Below are positions 1-8,766 of a DNA stretch of 64,000 bases, piece after piece. The stretch's first letter is position 1, and each line of letters opens with the position of its first letter. The stretch is taken from positions 211,014 to 275,013 of the forward strand of contig JBFWRK010000006.1 in the NCBI GenBank assembly GCA_050248955.1. The letters run 5' to 3'. This stretch comes from JBFWRK01 sp050248955 (GTDB lineage Bacteria; Actinomycetota; Acidimicrobiia; Acidimicrobiales; Ilumatobacteraceae). A program made the translations under genes and the position numbers. The notes under the pieces are model-generated. The model saw only the letters and a list, made by a program, of their open reading frames with translations, was not told where the DNA came from and did not search any database.

Positions 1-565
1 AGACCGCGTCGAGGAGCTGCTGGCGAGTGAGCGCGATGCCCTGGTTGCGGGCGAGGTGGGCGAGCAGGTCGAACTCCCGTGTCGCAAGCGGCACCGGCGC
101 CGCTCCGACGGTCACCTCCCGACGAGCCGTGTCGACCACGATGCCCTCGCCGACGTCGATCGTGGTGGTGTCGGGCGCGGCCCCGGTTGCAGCGAGCTGA
201 CCGCGGCGCAGGATCGCCCTGACGCGGGCGACGAGCTCACGCGGTGAGAACGGCTTCGTGACGTAGTCGTCGGCGCCGAGCTCGAGGCCGAGCACGCGGT
301 CGATCTCGCCGTCGCGGGCGGTCAGGAACAGCACGGGCATCGAGCTCCGCGCCCGGACCCGGCGCACGACCTCGAACCCGTCGATGCCCGGCAGGCCGAT
401 GTCGACGACACCGAGGACCGGGTGCTGCTGCTCGATCAGTTCGAGGCCGCGTTCGCCCGTCGGCGCGAGCAGCACTCGATAGCCCGCCTCGCGCAGGTAC
501 AGGTCGAGGAGGTCGGCGATGTTCGGGTCGTCCTCGATCACGACGAGGTTCTGTTCGCTGGTCAT
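1..565 (-). CDS. OmpR/PhoB-family response regulator (C-terminus cut by window edge)
   Basis: DNA-binding response regulator of a two-component system. The first 188 codons are visible. The receiver domain has the acidic pair E11-D12-D13, phospho-acceptor D55 in VVDIGLPG, and the conserved lysine in YVTKPFSP. A winged-helix effector domain begins near residue 130 (ATREFDLLAHLARN is typical of PhoB/OmpR members) and runs off the left edge. The ATG at 563-565 gives the canonical N-terminus. It is divergent from the monooxygenase gene at 657. No partner kinase is visible, so the signal and targets are unknown. Confidence 0.9.
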   Translation of the reverse strand, partial: MTSEQNLVVIEDDPNIADLLDLYLREAGYRVLLAPTGERGLELIEQQHPVLGVVDIGLPGIDGFEVVRRVRARSSMPVLFLTARDGEIDRVLGLELGADDYVTKPFSPRELVARVRAILRRGQLAATGAAPDTTTIDVGEGIVVDTARREVTVGAAPVPLATREFDLLAHLARNQGIALTRQQLLDAV

Positions 566-656
566 GGCGGTCGCCCATCGTCGCAGCTTCGATCGCTCCG
601 TGCCGCGCAGCCCGTGTACGGTCCGGCCGGGGATCGACAGGGAGGAACGGACGAAG

Positions 657-962
657 ATGGGCAAGGTGGCAGTGGTGGCGAAGCTCGCGGCGGCGCCGGG
701 CAGGCGCGACGAGCTGGTTGCGGTGTTGCAGCTCGCGCTCGACAACGTGGAGAACGAGGCGGGTACGACGTACTACCTGCTCCATGCGGACGACAACGAC
801 GCCGACCTGCTGTGGATGTACGAGCTCTACGAGGCGAAGGAGGACCTCCAGGCGCACATGGGTGCGCCGTGGTTCGCCGAGCTCGGCCCGAAGCTGGCGC
901 CGCTCCTGGGCGGTCGCCCCGAGCTCAACTTCATGACGCCGCTGGGCGGCAAGGGACTCTGA
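657..962 (+). CDS. antibiotic-biosynthesis-monooxygenase (ABM) superfamily protein
   Basis: Small dimeric alpha/beta-barrel type protein of 101 residues. The N-terminal strand KVAVVAKLAAAPGRRDELVAVL, here described only by its start, and the later MYELYEAKEDLQAHMGAPWF segment follow the ABM ferredoxin-like pattern, including the HMGAPWF region typical of quinol-monooxygenase-like members. The start was chosen because GGGAGGAACGG lies just upstream of the ATG at 657. An in-frame extension upstream overlaps the divergent regulator and is rejected. It ends 13 nt before deoC and is probably cotranscribed. The substrate cannot be deduced. Confidence 0.75.
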   Translation: MGKVAVVAKLAAAPGRRDELVAVLQLALDNVENEAGTTYYLLHADDNDADLLWMYELYEAKEDLQAHMGAPWFAELGPKLAPLLGGRPELNFMTPLGGKGL

Positions 963-975
963 GGAAGGTGCCGGG

Positions 976-1635
976 ATGACCCTCGACCGTGCCTCCGTCG
1001 CTGCCCTCATCGACCACACGTTGCTGAAGCCCGAGGCGACCCCGGCACAGGTCGAGGCGCTCTGCCGCGAGGCGAACGAGCTCGGGGTGATCGCGGTGTG
1101 CGTGTCGCCGTCGATGCTCCCGCTCGGCATGGGTTGGCTCGACGACGGGATCCGGACGGCGTGCGTCGTCGGGTTCCCGTCGGGTGCGCACCACGCCGCG
1201 ATCAAGGCGGCCGAGGCGGCGCGCGCCGTCGCCGAGGGTGCCGACGAGGTGGACATGGTGATCAACCTCGGCGCCGCCCACGCGGGGAACTGGGCGGCTG
1301 TCGCCGCGGAGATCGCCGCGGTGCGCGCGGTCGTGCCCGGCATCCTCAAGGTCATCATCGAAGCCGCCGCGCTCGACGACGACGGGATCGTCGCAGCCTG
1401 CCGCGCGTCGGTCGCGTCGAGTGCCGACTTCGTGAAGACGTCGACGGGCTTCCACCCGACGGGTGGCGCGACCGAGCACGCAGTCCGGCTCATGCGCTCG
1501 ACCGTCGGCCCGGACATCGGGGTGAAGGCGAGCGGCGGCGTCCGCACGGCCGAGGCTGCGATCGCGATGGTCGAAGCGGGCGCGAGCCGGATCGGGACCT
1601 CGTCGAGCGCTGCGATCCTGGCTGCGTTCACCTGA
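976..1635 (+). CDS. deoC: deoxyribose-phosphate aldolase
   Basis: Cytosolic class I aldolase that splits 2-deoxyribose-5-phosphate into glyceraldehyde-3-phosphate and acetaldehyde in deoxynucleoside salvage. It is 219 aa, normal for the short bacterial form. Visible active-site elements are D93 in EVDMV, the Schiff-base lysine K154 in DFVKTSTGF and K184 in VKASGGVR. GAGGAAGG precedes the ATG. The gene sits directly behind the ABM gene with a 13-nt gap, and the trpC promoter follows it. Confidence 0.95.
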   Translation: MTLDRASVAALIDHTLLKPEATPAQVEALCREANELGVIAVCVSPSMLPLGMGWLDDGIRTACVVGFPSGAHHAAIKAAEAARAVAEGADEVDMVINLGAAHAGNWAAVAAEIAAVRAVVPGILKVIIEAAALDDDGIVAACRASVASSADFVKTSTGFHPTGGATEHAVRLMRSTVGPDIGVKASGGVRTAEAAIAMVEAGASRIGTSSSAAILAAFT

Positions 1636-1655
1636 GCAGCACGCCGGTTTGCCGC

Positions 1656-1661
1656 TACCGT
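1656..1661 (+). promoter_or_regulatory. -10 element of trpC, leaderless type
   Basis: TACCGT, 8 nt before the trpC ATG at 1670. No ribosome-binding site lies in the gap, which favours the ATG at 1670 over the in-frame ATG at 1649. Confidence 0.55.
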
Positions 1662-1669
1662 CGGCGGCG

Positions 1670-2455
1670 ATGACGACGTACCTCGACCGGATCCTCGAGC
1701 ACCACCGCGCGGTGGCGGGTGCCGACGTGCGGGTACTCGACGCGCTCGTCGAGGAGGCCGCCGCGATGCCGCCGGCGCGCGGGTTCGCCGCCGCACTCCG
1801 CCGTGACTCGGCCGACGGGAGGCTGGCGGTCATCAGCGAGATCAAGCGTCGATCGCCGTCGAAGGGCGACCTGAACGTCGCGCTCGACCCCGCCGCGCTG
1901 GCACGGAGCTACGAGCGCGGTGGCGCCTCGTGCCTCTCCGTGCTGACCGACGTGGACTTCTTCGGCGGGTCCGTGACCGACCTGCAGACGGCGCGCGCCG
2001 CGTGTGGGCTGCCGGTCATCCGCAAGGACTTCACGGTCGATCCGCGCGATGTGTGCGATGCCCGGCTGATGGGCGCGGACTGCTTGTTGCTGATCGCGGC
2101 AGCGCTCACCCCGGACGCGCTCGCCGAGCTGCACGACTTGGCGATGCGGATCGGCCTCGACGCGCTCGTCGAGATCCATGACGAGCACGAGCTCGAGCAC
2201 GCGCTCGCCGCCGGCGCGACGCTGATCGGTGTGAACCAGCGCGACCTCGTGACGTTCCAGGTCGATCACGAGCGGGCGGTGCGCATGGCCGGCGTCATCC
2301 CGGACCACGCGGTGAAGGTCGCCGAGTCAGGTGTGCGCGGCGCCGACGACGCCTGCCGCCTGCGCGAGGCCGGCTACGACGCGGTGCTCGTCGGCGAGAC
2401 CCTGGTGACCGCCGCCGACCCGGCGGCGACGATCGCGGCACTCCGCGGAGCATGA
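1670..2455 (+). CDS. trpC: indole-3-glycerol phosphate synthase
   Basis: TIM-barrel enzyme that closes the indole ring from CdRP in tryptophan synthesis; 261 aa, full length. Motifs are the EIKRRSPSKG strand-1 loop with the catalytic lysine, the VIRKDF loop with the second catalytic lysine, LIGVNQRDL, and the phosphate-binding VAESGV and VLVGETL segments. trpF lies 1.6 kb downstream and trpB-trpA beyond it, so the pathway genes are clustered but interrupted by two minus-strand genes. trpE, trpG and trpD are not in the window. Confidence 0.96.
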   Translation: MTTYLDRILEHHRAVAGADVRVLDALVEEAAAMPPARGFAAALRRDSADGRLAVISEIKRRSPSKGDLNVALDPAALARSYERGGASCLSVLTDVDFFGGSVTDLQTARAACGLPVIRKDFTVDPRDVCDARLMGADCLLLIAAALTPDALAELHDLAMRIGLDALVEIHDEHELEHALAAGATLIGVNQRDLVTFQVDHERAVRMAGVIPDHAVKVAESGVRGADDACRLREAGYDAVLVGETLVTAADPAATIAALRGA

Positions 2456-2477
2456 CGCTGCCGGGGGCGAGCGGCGG

Positions 2478-3335
2478 CTAGCGGCGGCCGGCCCAGAGCG
2501 TGAAGCGGAGCAGCGGCAGGTAGCCGAGGCGCTGATAGACGCCGCGGCCGAGATCGCTGGAGATCAGCATCGCCGGGAGCGCGGGGTCGGCGAGCGTCGC
2601 GGTCGCAGTGAGCGCGCGGCCGACGCCGGCACCGCGGGCAGAGTCGAGCGTCGAGACGAACTCGACGTCGACGTGGTGATCGCCCACGAACGCCGAGGCG
2701 GTCGCCACCGGCGCGCCGCCCTGGTAGCCGACCCAGTGCCTCCACCGAGGAGCCGACAACGCCGTGTCCGGCAAGAAGCACCCGGCCTCGAACGGCTGCA
2801 GCGCCGGTTCCGGGTAGCCGTGCACGAGGGTGTGCTCCCAGTCGCGCGCCGTCTCGGCATCGGTCACGGGCCTGATCTCGAGGCCGTGGACCAAGCCGCC
2901 GACCGAGCCACCGACCGAGCCACCGACCGGCATGCCGTCGATCGGGATGCCGTCGATCGGCCCGGGGGGCCGGAACATCAGCGGGGGATGCCCGATCCGC
3001 CCGAAGTCGGCGCCGCGCAGGTCGCCCGTCGGCCACGCCGAGAAGAGGATGAACGGTCCACCCGGTCGGCGTCGGTAGAAGTCGTGCATCCGCGACGCCA
3101 CGTCGGCCCGCGCCGTGCTGCCGACGGGGCGGCGGAGGACGGCGACGTTCCCGAACGGCGACGCTGACCCGCCGTCGCTCAGCATGAGGTCCTCGTCCTG
3201 TAGCACACGGTCGCCGCGCGCCTCGGCGAGGGAGCGGAACGCCTCGGCGAGGCCCTGCGCGTAGTCGTTGCACAAGTTGTCGCCTGCCGGGGCCGCTGGG
3301 CCGTAGCCGGTCTCGAGATCGTCGGTGCTCTCCAT
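2478..3335 (-). CDS. GNAT-family acetyltransferase, two-lobed
   Basis: Predicted acetyl-CoA-dependent N-acetyltransferase of 285 aa. The C-terminal lobe carries the GNAT core: VEFVSTLDSARGAGVGRALT includes the R/Q-x-x-G-x-G/A pyrophosphate loop, followed by ISSDLGRGVYQRLGYLPLLRF. The N-terminal lobe is poorly conserved. Between them is a stretch of tandem duplications giving PIDGIPIDGMP and VGGSVGGSVGG. It lies 15 nt downstream of the TIGR03086-like gene and is probably in the same operon. The substrate is unknown. Confidence 0.72.
   Translation of the reverse strand: MESTDDLETGYGPAAPAGDNLCNDYAQGLAEAFRSLAEARGDRVLQDEDLMLSDGGSASPFGNVAVLRRPVGSTARADVASRMHDFYRRRPGGPFILFSAWPTGDLRGADFGRIGHPPLMFRPPGPIDGIPIDGMPVGGSVGGSVGGLVHGLEIRPVTDAETARDWEHTLVHGYPEPALQPFEAGCFLPDTALSAPRWRHWVGYQGGAPVATASAFVGDHHVDVEFVSTLDSARGAGVGRALTATATLADPALPAMLISSDLGRGVYQRLGYLPLLRFTLWAGRR
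2897..2960 (-). repeat. two short in-frame tandem repeats inside the GNAT gene
   Basis: A 12-bp unit (CCGACCGAGCCA) is repeated about 2.5 times, directly followed by a 15-bp unit (ATGCCGTCGATCGGG) repeated twice. Both unit lengths are multiples of three, so the frame is kept; they encode the VGGS and PIDGIP/PIDGMP linker. Confidence 0.8.
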
Positions 3336-3350
3336 GCGGCGCGTCCCCGA

Positions 3351-3917
3351 TCAGGCGTTCGGGCTGCGGCCTGTGATCGCGAGCAGCCGCTCCTGGGCGT
3401 CGGCGTCCTTCGCCACCTCGACAGGCGGGCCGAACACGCCGGCCCCACGCCAGGCGTCGGCCTGCGGCGCCATGAACTCGTAGACCGCGCCGACGAGCTC
3501 CCGATCGAGGCGGGCGTCGAGACCGGCGCCGCGAGCGAGATCCCAGCTGTGGATCGTGAGGTCGGACGTGACCTGCCCGAGGTACTCCGTGCCGGGCACG
3601 TCCCCGAACGACAGGTGGACGGTGTTGCCGAGGACGCCCGGCCGCTTGCAGGCTTCGAGCGCGTCGCTCATCGCGGAGCGGTACGTCGTCACCGGGTCCT
3701 CGCCCAGCAGGTCGCCGTCGAACCGGTCGCCGACCTCCGCGATCGTCTTGCCGTCGAGGATCGGCGGCATCCAGCGGAGCTCGCCGACGATGTGGTTCAC
3801 GAGCGCACGGACGTCCCAGTCCTCGCAAGGCGTCGGGGACGCCCAGCGGTCGGCCGGAACACGCTCGACTCGCCGCCCGAACTCGTCGAGCGCCTGGTGG
3901 AACTGCATCGTGTCCAT
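3351..3917 (-). CDS. TIGR03086-type DinB/mycothiol-dependent metal-binding protein
   Basis: Belongs to the actinobacterial DinB/maleylpyruvate-isomerase-like fold group. These are four-helix metal proteins, some of them mycothiol-dependent. The 188-aa protein shows the N-terminal metal ligand region PCEDWDVRALVNHIVGE with H42 and, later, the paired ligand region TIHSWDLARG. The ATG at 3915-3917 has GGAGGT seven bases upstream and a TACCGT box further up, so it is preferred to the longer in-frame start at 3974. A GNAT gene follows. The true substrate is not evident. Confidence 0.8.
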   Translation of the reverse strand: MDTMQFHQALDEFGRRVERVPADRWASPTPCEDWDVRALVNHIVGELRWMPPILDGKTIAEVGDRFDGDLLGEDPVTTYRSAMSDALEACKRPGVLGNTVHLSFGDVPGTEYLGQVTSDLTIHSWDLARGAGLDARLDRELVGAVYEFMAPQADAWRGAGVFGPPVEVAKDADAQERLLAITGRSPNA

Positions 3918-4009
3918 CGGCCACCTCCGGCCGGGAACGGTAATGCATCGACGGCCGGCCTCGTCCGGTCCCACGTATTAGGAACCGCGCCGCGCCGGCT
4001 CGGCGGCGG

Positions 4010-4015
4010 TACCGT
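4010..4015 (+). promoter_or_regulatory. -10 element of trpF
   Basis: TACCGT with a 9-nt spacer to the ATG at 4025; the spacer holds no Shine-Dalgarno sequence. Confidence 0.5.
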
Positions 4016-4024
4016 TCGGCCTGC

Positions 4025-4681
4025 ATGTTCGTGAAGATCTGTGGCATCACCAACGAGGACGACGCGCTGCTGTCCGTCGCCCTCGGTGCCGATGCCGTCG
4101 GCTTCGTGTTCGCACCGTCGTCGCGCCAGGTGCAGGTGGCGCGGGCGTTCGACATCACGCGGCGGTTGCCGCCCGAGATCATGACCGTCGGCGTGTTCCG
4201 CGACGAGATGCCGTCGCGCGTGATCGAGACCGTGCACCGCGCCGGGCTCAAGGCGGCCCAGCTGCACGGTCACGAGACGCCCGCACAAGTGGCCGAAGTG
4301 GCCGCCGGCGTCCGTTGGGTGATCAAGGCGTTCAGCGCGGCGTCCGAGCAGGTCCGCCGCGCCAACACGTTCGGCACCGACCTCGTGCTCGTCGACTCGT
4401 CCACGCCTGGTTCCGGCACGGTGTTCGACTGGTCGCTCGTCGACGACGTGCCGCCCGGTCTGCGGATGATCCTGGCCGGTGGCCTGACACCCGAGAACGT
4501 CGCGAGCGCCGTGGAGCGCACGAGCCCGTGGGGTGTCGACGTCTCATCGGGCGTCGAGCGCGAGCCCGGCCGCAAGGACGCGTTGAAGATGAAGGCGTTC
4601 ATCGACGCCGCGAGACGGGCGGCCCCGCTGCGCTACCGCGGTCCGGACGATCTGCCCTACGACTGGGCGGACGACGAGTAA
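4025..4681 (+). CDS. trpF: phosphoribosylanthranilate isomerase
   Basis: Converts N-(5'-phosphoribosyl)anthranilate to CdRP in tryptophan synthesis; 218 aa. The start FVKICGITNEDDA has the catalytic cysteine of the KICG motif. LVDSS with the catalytic aspartate, ILAGGLTPENV and WGVDVSSGVE form the phosphate-binding end of the barrel. The last 20 residues (…PYDWADDE) extend beyond the usual barrel end. It is a separate gene here, not fused to trpC. Confidence 0.96.
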   Translation: MFVKICGITNEDDALLSVALGADAVGFVFAPSSRQVQVARAFDITRRLPPEIMTVGVFRDEMPSRVIETVHRAGLKAAQLHGHETPAQVAEVAAGVRWVIKAFSAASEQVRRANTFGTDLVLVDSSTPGSGTVFDWSLVDDVPPGLRMILAGGLTPENVASAVERTSPWGVDVSSGVEREPGRKDALKMKAFIDAARRAAPLRYRGPDDLPYDWADDE

Positions 4682-4740
4682 CCACCGGTAGCCGGTGGCC
4701 GGTGGCCGGTGGTCGGTAGCGGTGGGCCGGTAGCTGGTCA
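4682..4740 (+). repeat. GC-rich short tandem repeat between trpF and trpB
   Basis: Degenerate copies of GGTAGCCGGTGG / GGCCGGTGG / GGTCGGTAGC / GGGCCGGTAGC fill the trpF-trpB gap. Nothing here codes for protein. Slippage-prone sequence is the simplest reading. Confidence 0.65.
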
Positions 4741-4801
4741 CGGCGATCCGCCGGCGCGGAACGCATTGGTCGCAGGAGTCGCGCTTTGAGAGGATCGATG
4801 C

Positions 4802-5959
4802 ATGTCACTGATGGCTGAACCGACTGCGGACGGCCGCTTCGGCGAGTTCGGTGGGCGCTTCGTCCCCGAGACCCTCGTCCCTGCGTGCCAGGAGCTCGAG
4901 GCCGCGTTCCGCGAAGCCTGGTCCGATGCCGGCTTCCGCGCCGAGCTCCACGCGCTGCTGCGCGACTACGCCGGTCGGCCGTCGATCCTCACCGAGTGCA
5001 AGAACCTCGGTGAGCGCCTCGGCCTGCGACTGCTCCTGAAGCGCGAGGACCTCAACCACACCGGCTCGCACAAGATCAACAACGTGCTCGGCCAGGCGCT
5101 GCTGGCGAAGCGCATGGGCAAGAAGCGTCTCGTCGCCGAGACGGGCGCCGGCCAGCACGGCGTCGCCAGCGCCACAGCGGCTGCCCTCATGGGCATGGAG
5201 TGCAAGGTCTACATGGGTGCAGTGGACGTCGAGCGCCAGGCGCTCAACGTGTTCCGCATGCGGTTGCTCGGCGCCGAGGTGGAGGCCGTGCACTCCGGCA
5301 GCCGCACGCTGAAGGACGCGGTCAACGAGGCGATGCGCGACTGGGTGGCGACAGTCGAGTCGACCCACTACTGCCTCGGGTCGGTGATGGGCCCGCATCC
5401 GTACCCGTGGATGGTGCGGGAGTTCCACCGGGTGATCGGCGACGAAGCGCGCGAGCAGTGCCATGCGTTGCTCGGCGGCGATCCCGACGTCGTCGTCGCC
5501 TGCGTCGGCGGTGGCTCGAACGCGATGGGGATCTTCTCCGGCTTCGTCGATGCCGCGGCGGTGTTGATCGGTGTCGAGCCCGCCGGCGGCGCGGCGGTCG
5601 GCCACGGCGTGCCCGGCGTCGTGCACGGCATGAAGAGCTACCTCCTGCAGGACGAGTACGGCCAGGTGCTCGAAGCGCATTCGATCTCCGCCGGCCTGGA
5701 CTATCCCGGCGTCGGTCCGGAGCACTCGTACCTCGCATCGATCGGTCGGGCCCGCTACGAGCCGGTGACGGACGACGAGGTGATTCAGGCGTTCCAGCTC
5801 CTCTCGCGCACGGAGGGCATCATCCCGGCGCTCGAACCGGCGCACGCGATCGCGTGGGTCGTGCGTGAGGCGCCATCGCTCGCCGGCAAGACGGTGCTCG
5901 TCAACCTGTCGGGTCGCGGCGACAAGGACGTCGACCAGATGATGGGGATCCTCGGGTGA
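4802..5959 (+). CDS. trpB: tryptophan synthase beta chain
   Basis: PLP enzyme that joins indole and serine; partner of TrpA. It is 385 aa, close to family length. K91 in NHTGSHKINN is the PLP lysine, VAETGAGQHG holds the catalytic glutamate, and VGGGSNAMG binds the PLP phosphate. The N-terminus DGRFGEFGGRFVPETL is canonical. The start could be 4802 or the ATG at 4811; no clear RBS separates them. The stop overlaps the trpA GTG (GTGA), indicating translational coupling. Confidence 0.96.
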   Translation: MSLMAEPTADGRFGEFGGRFVPETLVPACQELEAAFREAWSDAGFRAELHALLRDYAGRPSILTECKNLGERLGLRLLLKREDLNHTGSHKINNVLGQALLAKRMGKKRLVAETGAGQHGVASATAAALMGMECKVYMGAVDVERQALNVFRMRLLGAEVEAVHSGSRTLKDAVNEAMRDWVATVESTHYCLGSVMGPHPYPWMVREFHRVIGDEAREQCHALLGGDPDVVVACVGGGSNAMGIFSGFVDAAAVLIGVEPAGGAAVGHGVPGVVHGMKSYLLQDEYGQVLEAHSISAGLDYPGVGPEHSYLASIGRARYEPVTDDEVIQAFQLLSRTEGIIPALEPAHAIAWVVREAPSLAGKTVLVNLSGRGDKDVDQMMGILG

Positions 5960-6726
5960 CGGTGGGACTGGAGGCGCACTTCCGAGACCGTCGGTCCGCC
6001 GGCCACAAGGTCCTGGTCCCGTACATCACGGGGGGCTTCCCCGGTTGGCAGGACGCGGTGCGAGCCGCTGCCGCGAACGGCGCCGACGCTGTCGAGATCG
6101 GCATCCCCTTCTCCGATCCGGTGATGGACGGACCTGTCATCCAGGCCGCGTCGCTGCAGGCGCTCGAAGCGGGCGCGACGCCCGTATCGATCCTCCACGA
6201 GGCCCGCTCGCTCGACGTCGGCATCCCGCTCGCCGTGATGACGTACTACAACACCGTCTTCCGCGCGGGGCACGAGCGCTTCGCCGAGCAGCTCGTCGCC
6301 TCCGGGATCTGCGCCGCGATCGTGCCCGATCTCCCGCTCGAGGAGTCGGGGCCGTGGTGCGACGCCGCCGATGCCGCTGGCGTCGAGACGGTCATGTTGG
6401 CGGCGCCGACGGCACCCGACGAGCGCTTGCCCCGCATCTGCGCTCGCGCCCGCGGCTTCGTCTACTCCGTCGGGCTGCTCGGGGTGACCGGCGAGCGCGA
6501 GCACCTGGCATCGACCGCAGCGACGCTCGCCGCCCGGCTGAAGGCGATCACCGACGTGCCGGTGCTCATCGGCGTCGGTGTGTCCAACGCGGAGCAGGCC
6601 CGCGAAGCGTGCACGGTCGCCGACGGCGTCGTGCAGGGCGCTTCGGTCGTGCGGAGGCTGATGGAGCACGGAGCGGACTCGGTGGGGAGCTACGTCGCCG
6701 AGGTCCGCCTCGCCATCGACGGCTGA
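5956..6726 (+). CDS. trpA: tryptophan synthase alpha chain
   Basis: Cleaves indole-3-glycerol phosphate and channels indole to TrpB; 256 aa. E47 in AVEIGIPFSD and D58 in PVMDGP are the catalytic pair. VSNAEQA and DGVVQGASVV are the phosphate-binding end. The GTG start overlaps the trpB stop. A zinc-ribbon-like hypothetical gene follows after 18 nt. Confidence 0.96.
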   Translation: MTVGLEAHFRDRRSAGHKVLVPYITGGFPGWQDAVRAAAANGADAVEIGIPFSDPVMDGPVIQAASLQALEAGATPVSILHEARSLDVGIPLAVMTYYNTVFRAGHERFAEQLVASGICAAIVPDLPLEESGPWCDAADAAGVETVMLAAPTAPDERLPRICARARGFVYSVGLLGVTGEREHLASTAATLAARLKAITDVPVLIGVGVSNAEQAREACTVADGVVQGASVVRRLMEHGADSVGSYVAEVRLAIDG

Positions 6727-6744
6727 GCACGGGAGACTGGCGCC

Positions 6745-7095
6745 GTGGACTGGGAACAGCTACCGGGTCGGACCCGGGTGACGTCGTGCGACCTGTGCGA
6801 AGAGGCGCGCATCACCGAGTGGTTCCACGAGGACGAGGACTGCTGGATCGCGGAGTGCGAGATCTGCTCGGTGCCGATGGTCGTCTGGCGGAACCACGAC
6901 CACCGCCCGTCCGCCGAGGTGAAGGCGGTGCTCCACGAGCGGCTCGCGGTGATCGTCGACGCGCACTTCGAGTTCCGCGACGGCTTCTACGTCGATGACA
7001 ACATGCGCAACATCCCGGACCACTACCACGCCCATGCCCGGCCCCGCGGCGGCTTCTTCGGCCATGGGCTCCGGCGCAAGGCGGCGGGTGGCTAG
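6745..7095 (+). CDS. hypothetical protein with paired CxxC motifs
   Basis: Unrecognised 116-aa soluble protein. TSCDLCEEA (CxxC) and ECEICSVP (CxxC), 22 residues apart, suggest a zinc-ribbon-like site. The middle is rich in histidine and aspartate (RNHDHRPSAE, PDHYHAHAR). The GTG start has GGGAGA upstream. It follows trpA by 18 nt, and its stop codon TAG forms the first bases of the putative -10 box of the peroxiredoxin gene. Function unknown. Confidence 0.65.
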   Translation: MDWEQLPGRTRVTSCDLCEEARITEWFHEDEDCWIAECEICSVPMVVWRNHDHRPSAEVKAVLHERLAVIVDAHFEFRDGFYVDDNMRNIPDHYHAHARPRGGFFGHGLRRKAAGG

Positions 7096-7098
7096 GTT
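7093..7098 (+). promoter_or_regulatory. -10 element of the peroxiredoxin gene
   Basis: TAGGTT, 7 nt before the ATG at 7106, made partly from the upstream gene's stop codon. Confidence 0.5.
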
Positions 7099-7105
7099 CG
7101 CGCTC

Positions 7106-7558
7106 ATGCTTGCCGTCGGTGATCCAGCCCCCGATTTCTCGTTGCCCGACCAGCACGGCGAACCGTTCGATGCGGCGTCCGTGCGCGGGCGGCGGGCACT
7201 CGTGTACTTCTACCCGCGGGCGGACACGCCTGGGTGCACGACGCAGGCGTGCGGCCTCCGCGACGTGATGGGCGAGGTCGGCGACACGGCGATCATCGGC
7301 ATCAGCCCGGACAAGCCGGCAGCGCTGGCGAAGTTCGACACGAAGTACGGCCTCGGGTTCACGCTGCTCTCTGACGTCGCCCATGCCGTCGCCGAGGCGT
7401 TCGGCGTCTGGCAGGAGAAGAAGCTGTACGGCAAGGTCTCGATGGGCATCGTCCGGTCCGCGTTCCTCGTCGGTCCGGACGGCCGCCTCGAACAGGTCTG
7501 GTACAAGATCAGCGCGAAGGACACGCCGACGAAGCTGCTCGAAGCCATCGCGGCATGA
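7106..7558 (+). CDS. bcp: thioredoxin-dependent peroxiredoxin, BCP/PrxQ type
   Basis: Reduces hydroperoxides in the cytosol; 150 aa. The signature PRADTPGCTTQAC contains the peroxidatic C44 and a resolving C49 five residues later, as in two-cysteine PrxQ/BCP enzymes. The N-terminus VGDPAPDFSLPD is diagnostic and sets the start at 7106; longer in-frame starts run through the preceding gene. Its TGA overlaps the ATG of the dehydratase gene by 4 nt. Confidence 0.94.
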   Translation: MLAVGDPAPDFSLPDQHGEPFDAASVRGRRALVYFYPRADTPGCTTQACGLRDVMGEVGDTAIIGISPDKPAALAKFDTKYGLGFTLLSDVAHAVAEAFGVWQEKKLYGKVSMGIVRSAFLVGPDGRLEQVWYKISAKDTPTKLLEAIAA

Positions 7559-7983
7559 CTGCACTGCCGGCGCCGGCCGACGTCCTCCCGCATCGTCCGC
7601 CGTTCCTCTTCGTCGACGAGCTCGTGGCGGTCGTACCCGGTCGGTCCGCCACGGGGCGCTGGCACCTCACCGGGGACGAGTGGTTCTTCACCGGTCACTT
7701 CCCGGGGCGTCCCACGCTCCCCGGCGTGCTCATGTGCGAGGCGATCGCGCAGGTCGGTGCGGTGGCGGTGCTCCTGGACGAGCGGTTCACGGGCAAGTTG
7801 CCACTGTTCGGTGGCCTCGATGGCGCCCGCTTCCGCCGTCAGGTGGGGCCGGGCGATTCGCTCGAGCTCTCGGTGGAGCTCAGCCGGATGTCCGCACGGG
7901 CCGGCAAGGGACACGGCACGGCGACACTCGGCGGTGAGCTCGCCTGCGAGTGCGACCTGTTGTTCGTCGTGGTCGACGCCTGA
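7555..7983 (+). CDS. FabZ/FabA-like hotdog dehydratase
   Basis: Predicted 3-hydroxyacyl-ACP dehydratase, 142 aa. It contains LPHRPPFLFVDE and GHFPGRPTLPGVLMCEAIAQ, which include the catalytic H48 and E62 of the FabZ hotdog fold. It overlaps bcp by 4 nt (ATGA). It is not part of the fab cluster at 9-13 kb, which lacks a dehydratase, so it could supply that step; this is inference. FabZ is the best name, but related FabA-like enzymes cannot be excluded. Confidence 0.85.
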   Translation: MTALPAPADVLPHRPPFLFVDELVAVVPGRSATGRWHLTGDEWFFTGHFPGRPTLPGVLMCEAIAQVGAVAVLLDERFTGKLPLFGGLDGARFRRQVGPGDSLELSVELSRMSARAGKGHGTATLGGELACECDLLFVVVDA

Positions 7984-8016
7984 AACTCTGTAACACCCCG
8001 CGCGGATGATGGAGTC

Positions 8017-8271
8017 ATGCTCCTGCTCCATCACATCATCATCGACAGCGACGACCCACGAGTGGGCCACGCCGACATCGCCTGTGCCGACAACGTCGGG
8101 CTGGGACGCCGGCTCGCCGCGCTCGGCGTGCCGGTCGGCGATGCCGACGAGGCGCTCGCCGTCGCTCATCTCGACGGCAACGTGGTCCCGACCTGGTCCG
8201 CCCGCTCCGTTCGTCCGTGCCCGACCTGCACCTTGGTCGCCACCACGAAGGGTTGGGCAGTCGCCGCCTGA
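8017..8271 (+). CDS. hypothetical small protein with a C-terminal CPTC motif
   Basis: Unrecognised 84-aa protein. It begins with a hydrophobic-histidine stretch (LLLHHIII), continues with acidic segments and ends with RPCPTCTLVATTKG, a single CxxC. ATGGAG lies just before the ATG. It is convergent with bfr. Coding is plausible from composition but has no family support. Confidence 0.5.
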   Translation: MLLLHHIIIDSDDPRVGHADIACADNVGLGRRLAALGVPVGDADEALAVAHLDGNVVPTWSARSVRPCPTCTLVATTKGWAVAA

Positions 8272-8301
8272 CGACGCACGGACCGGCGGTTGCCGATCGG
8301 C

Positions 8302-8762
<461 letters not shown>

Positions 8763-8766
<4 letters not shown>

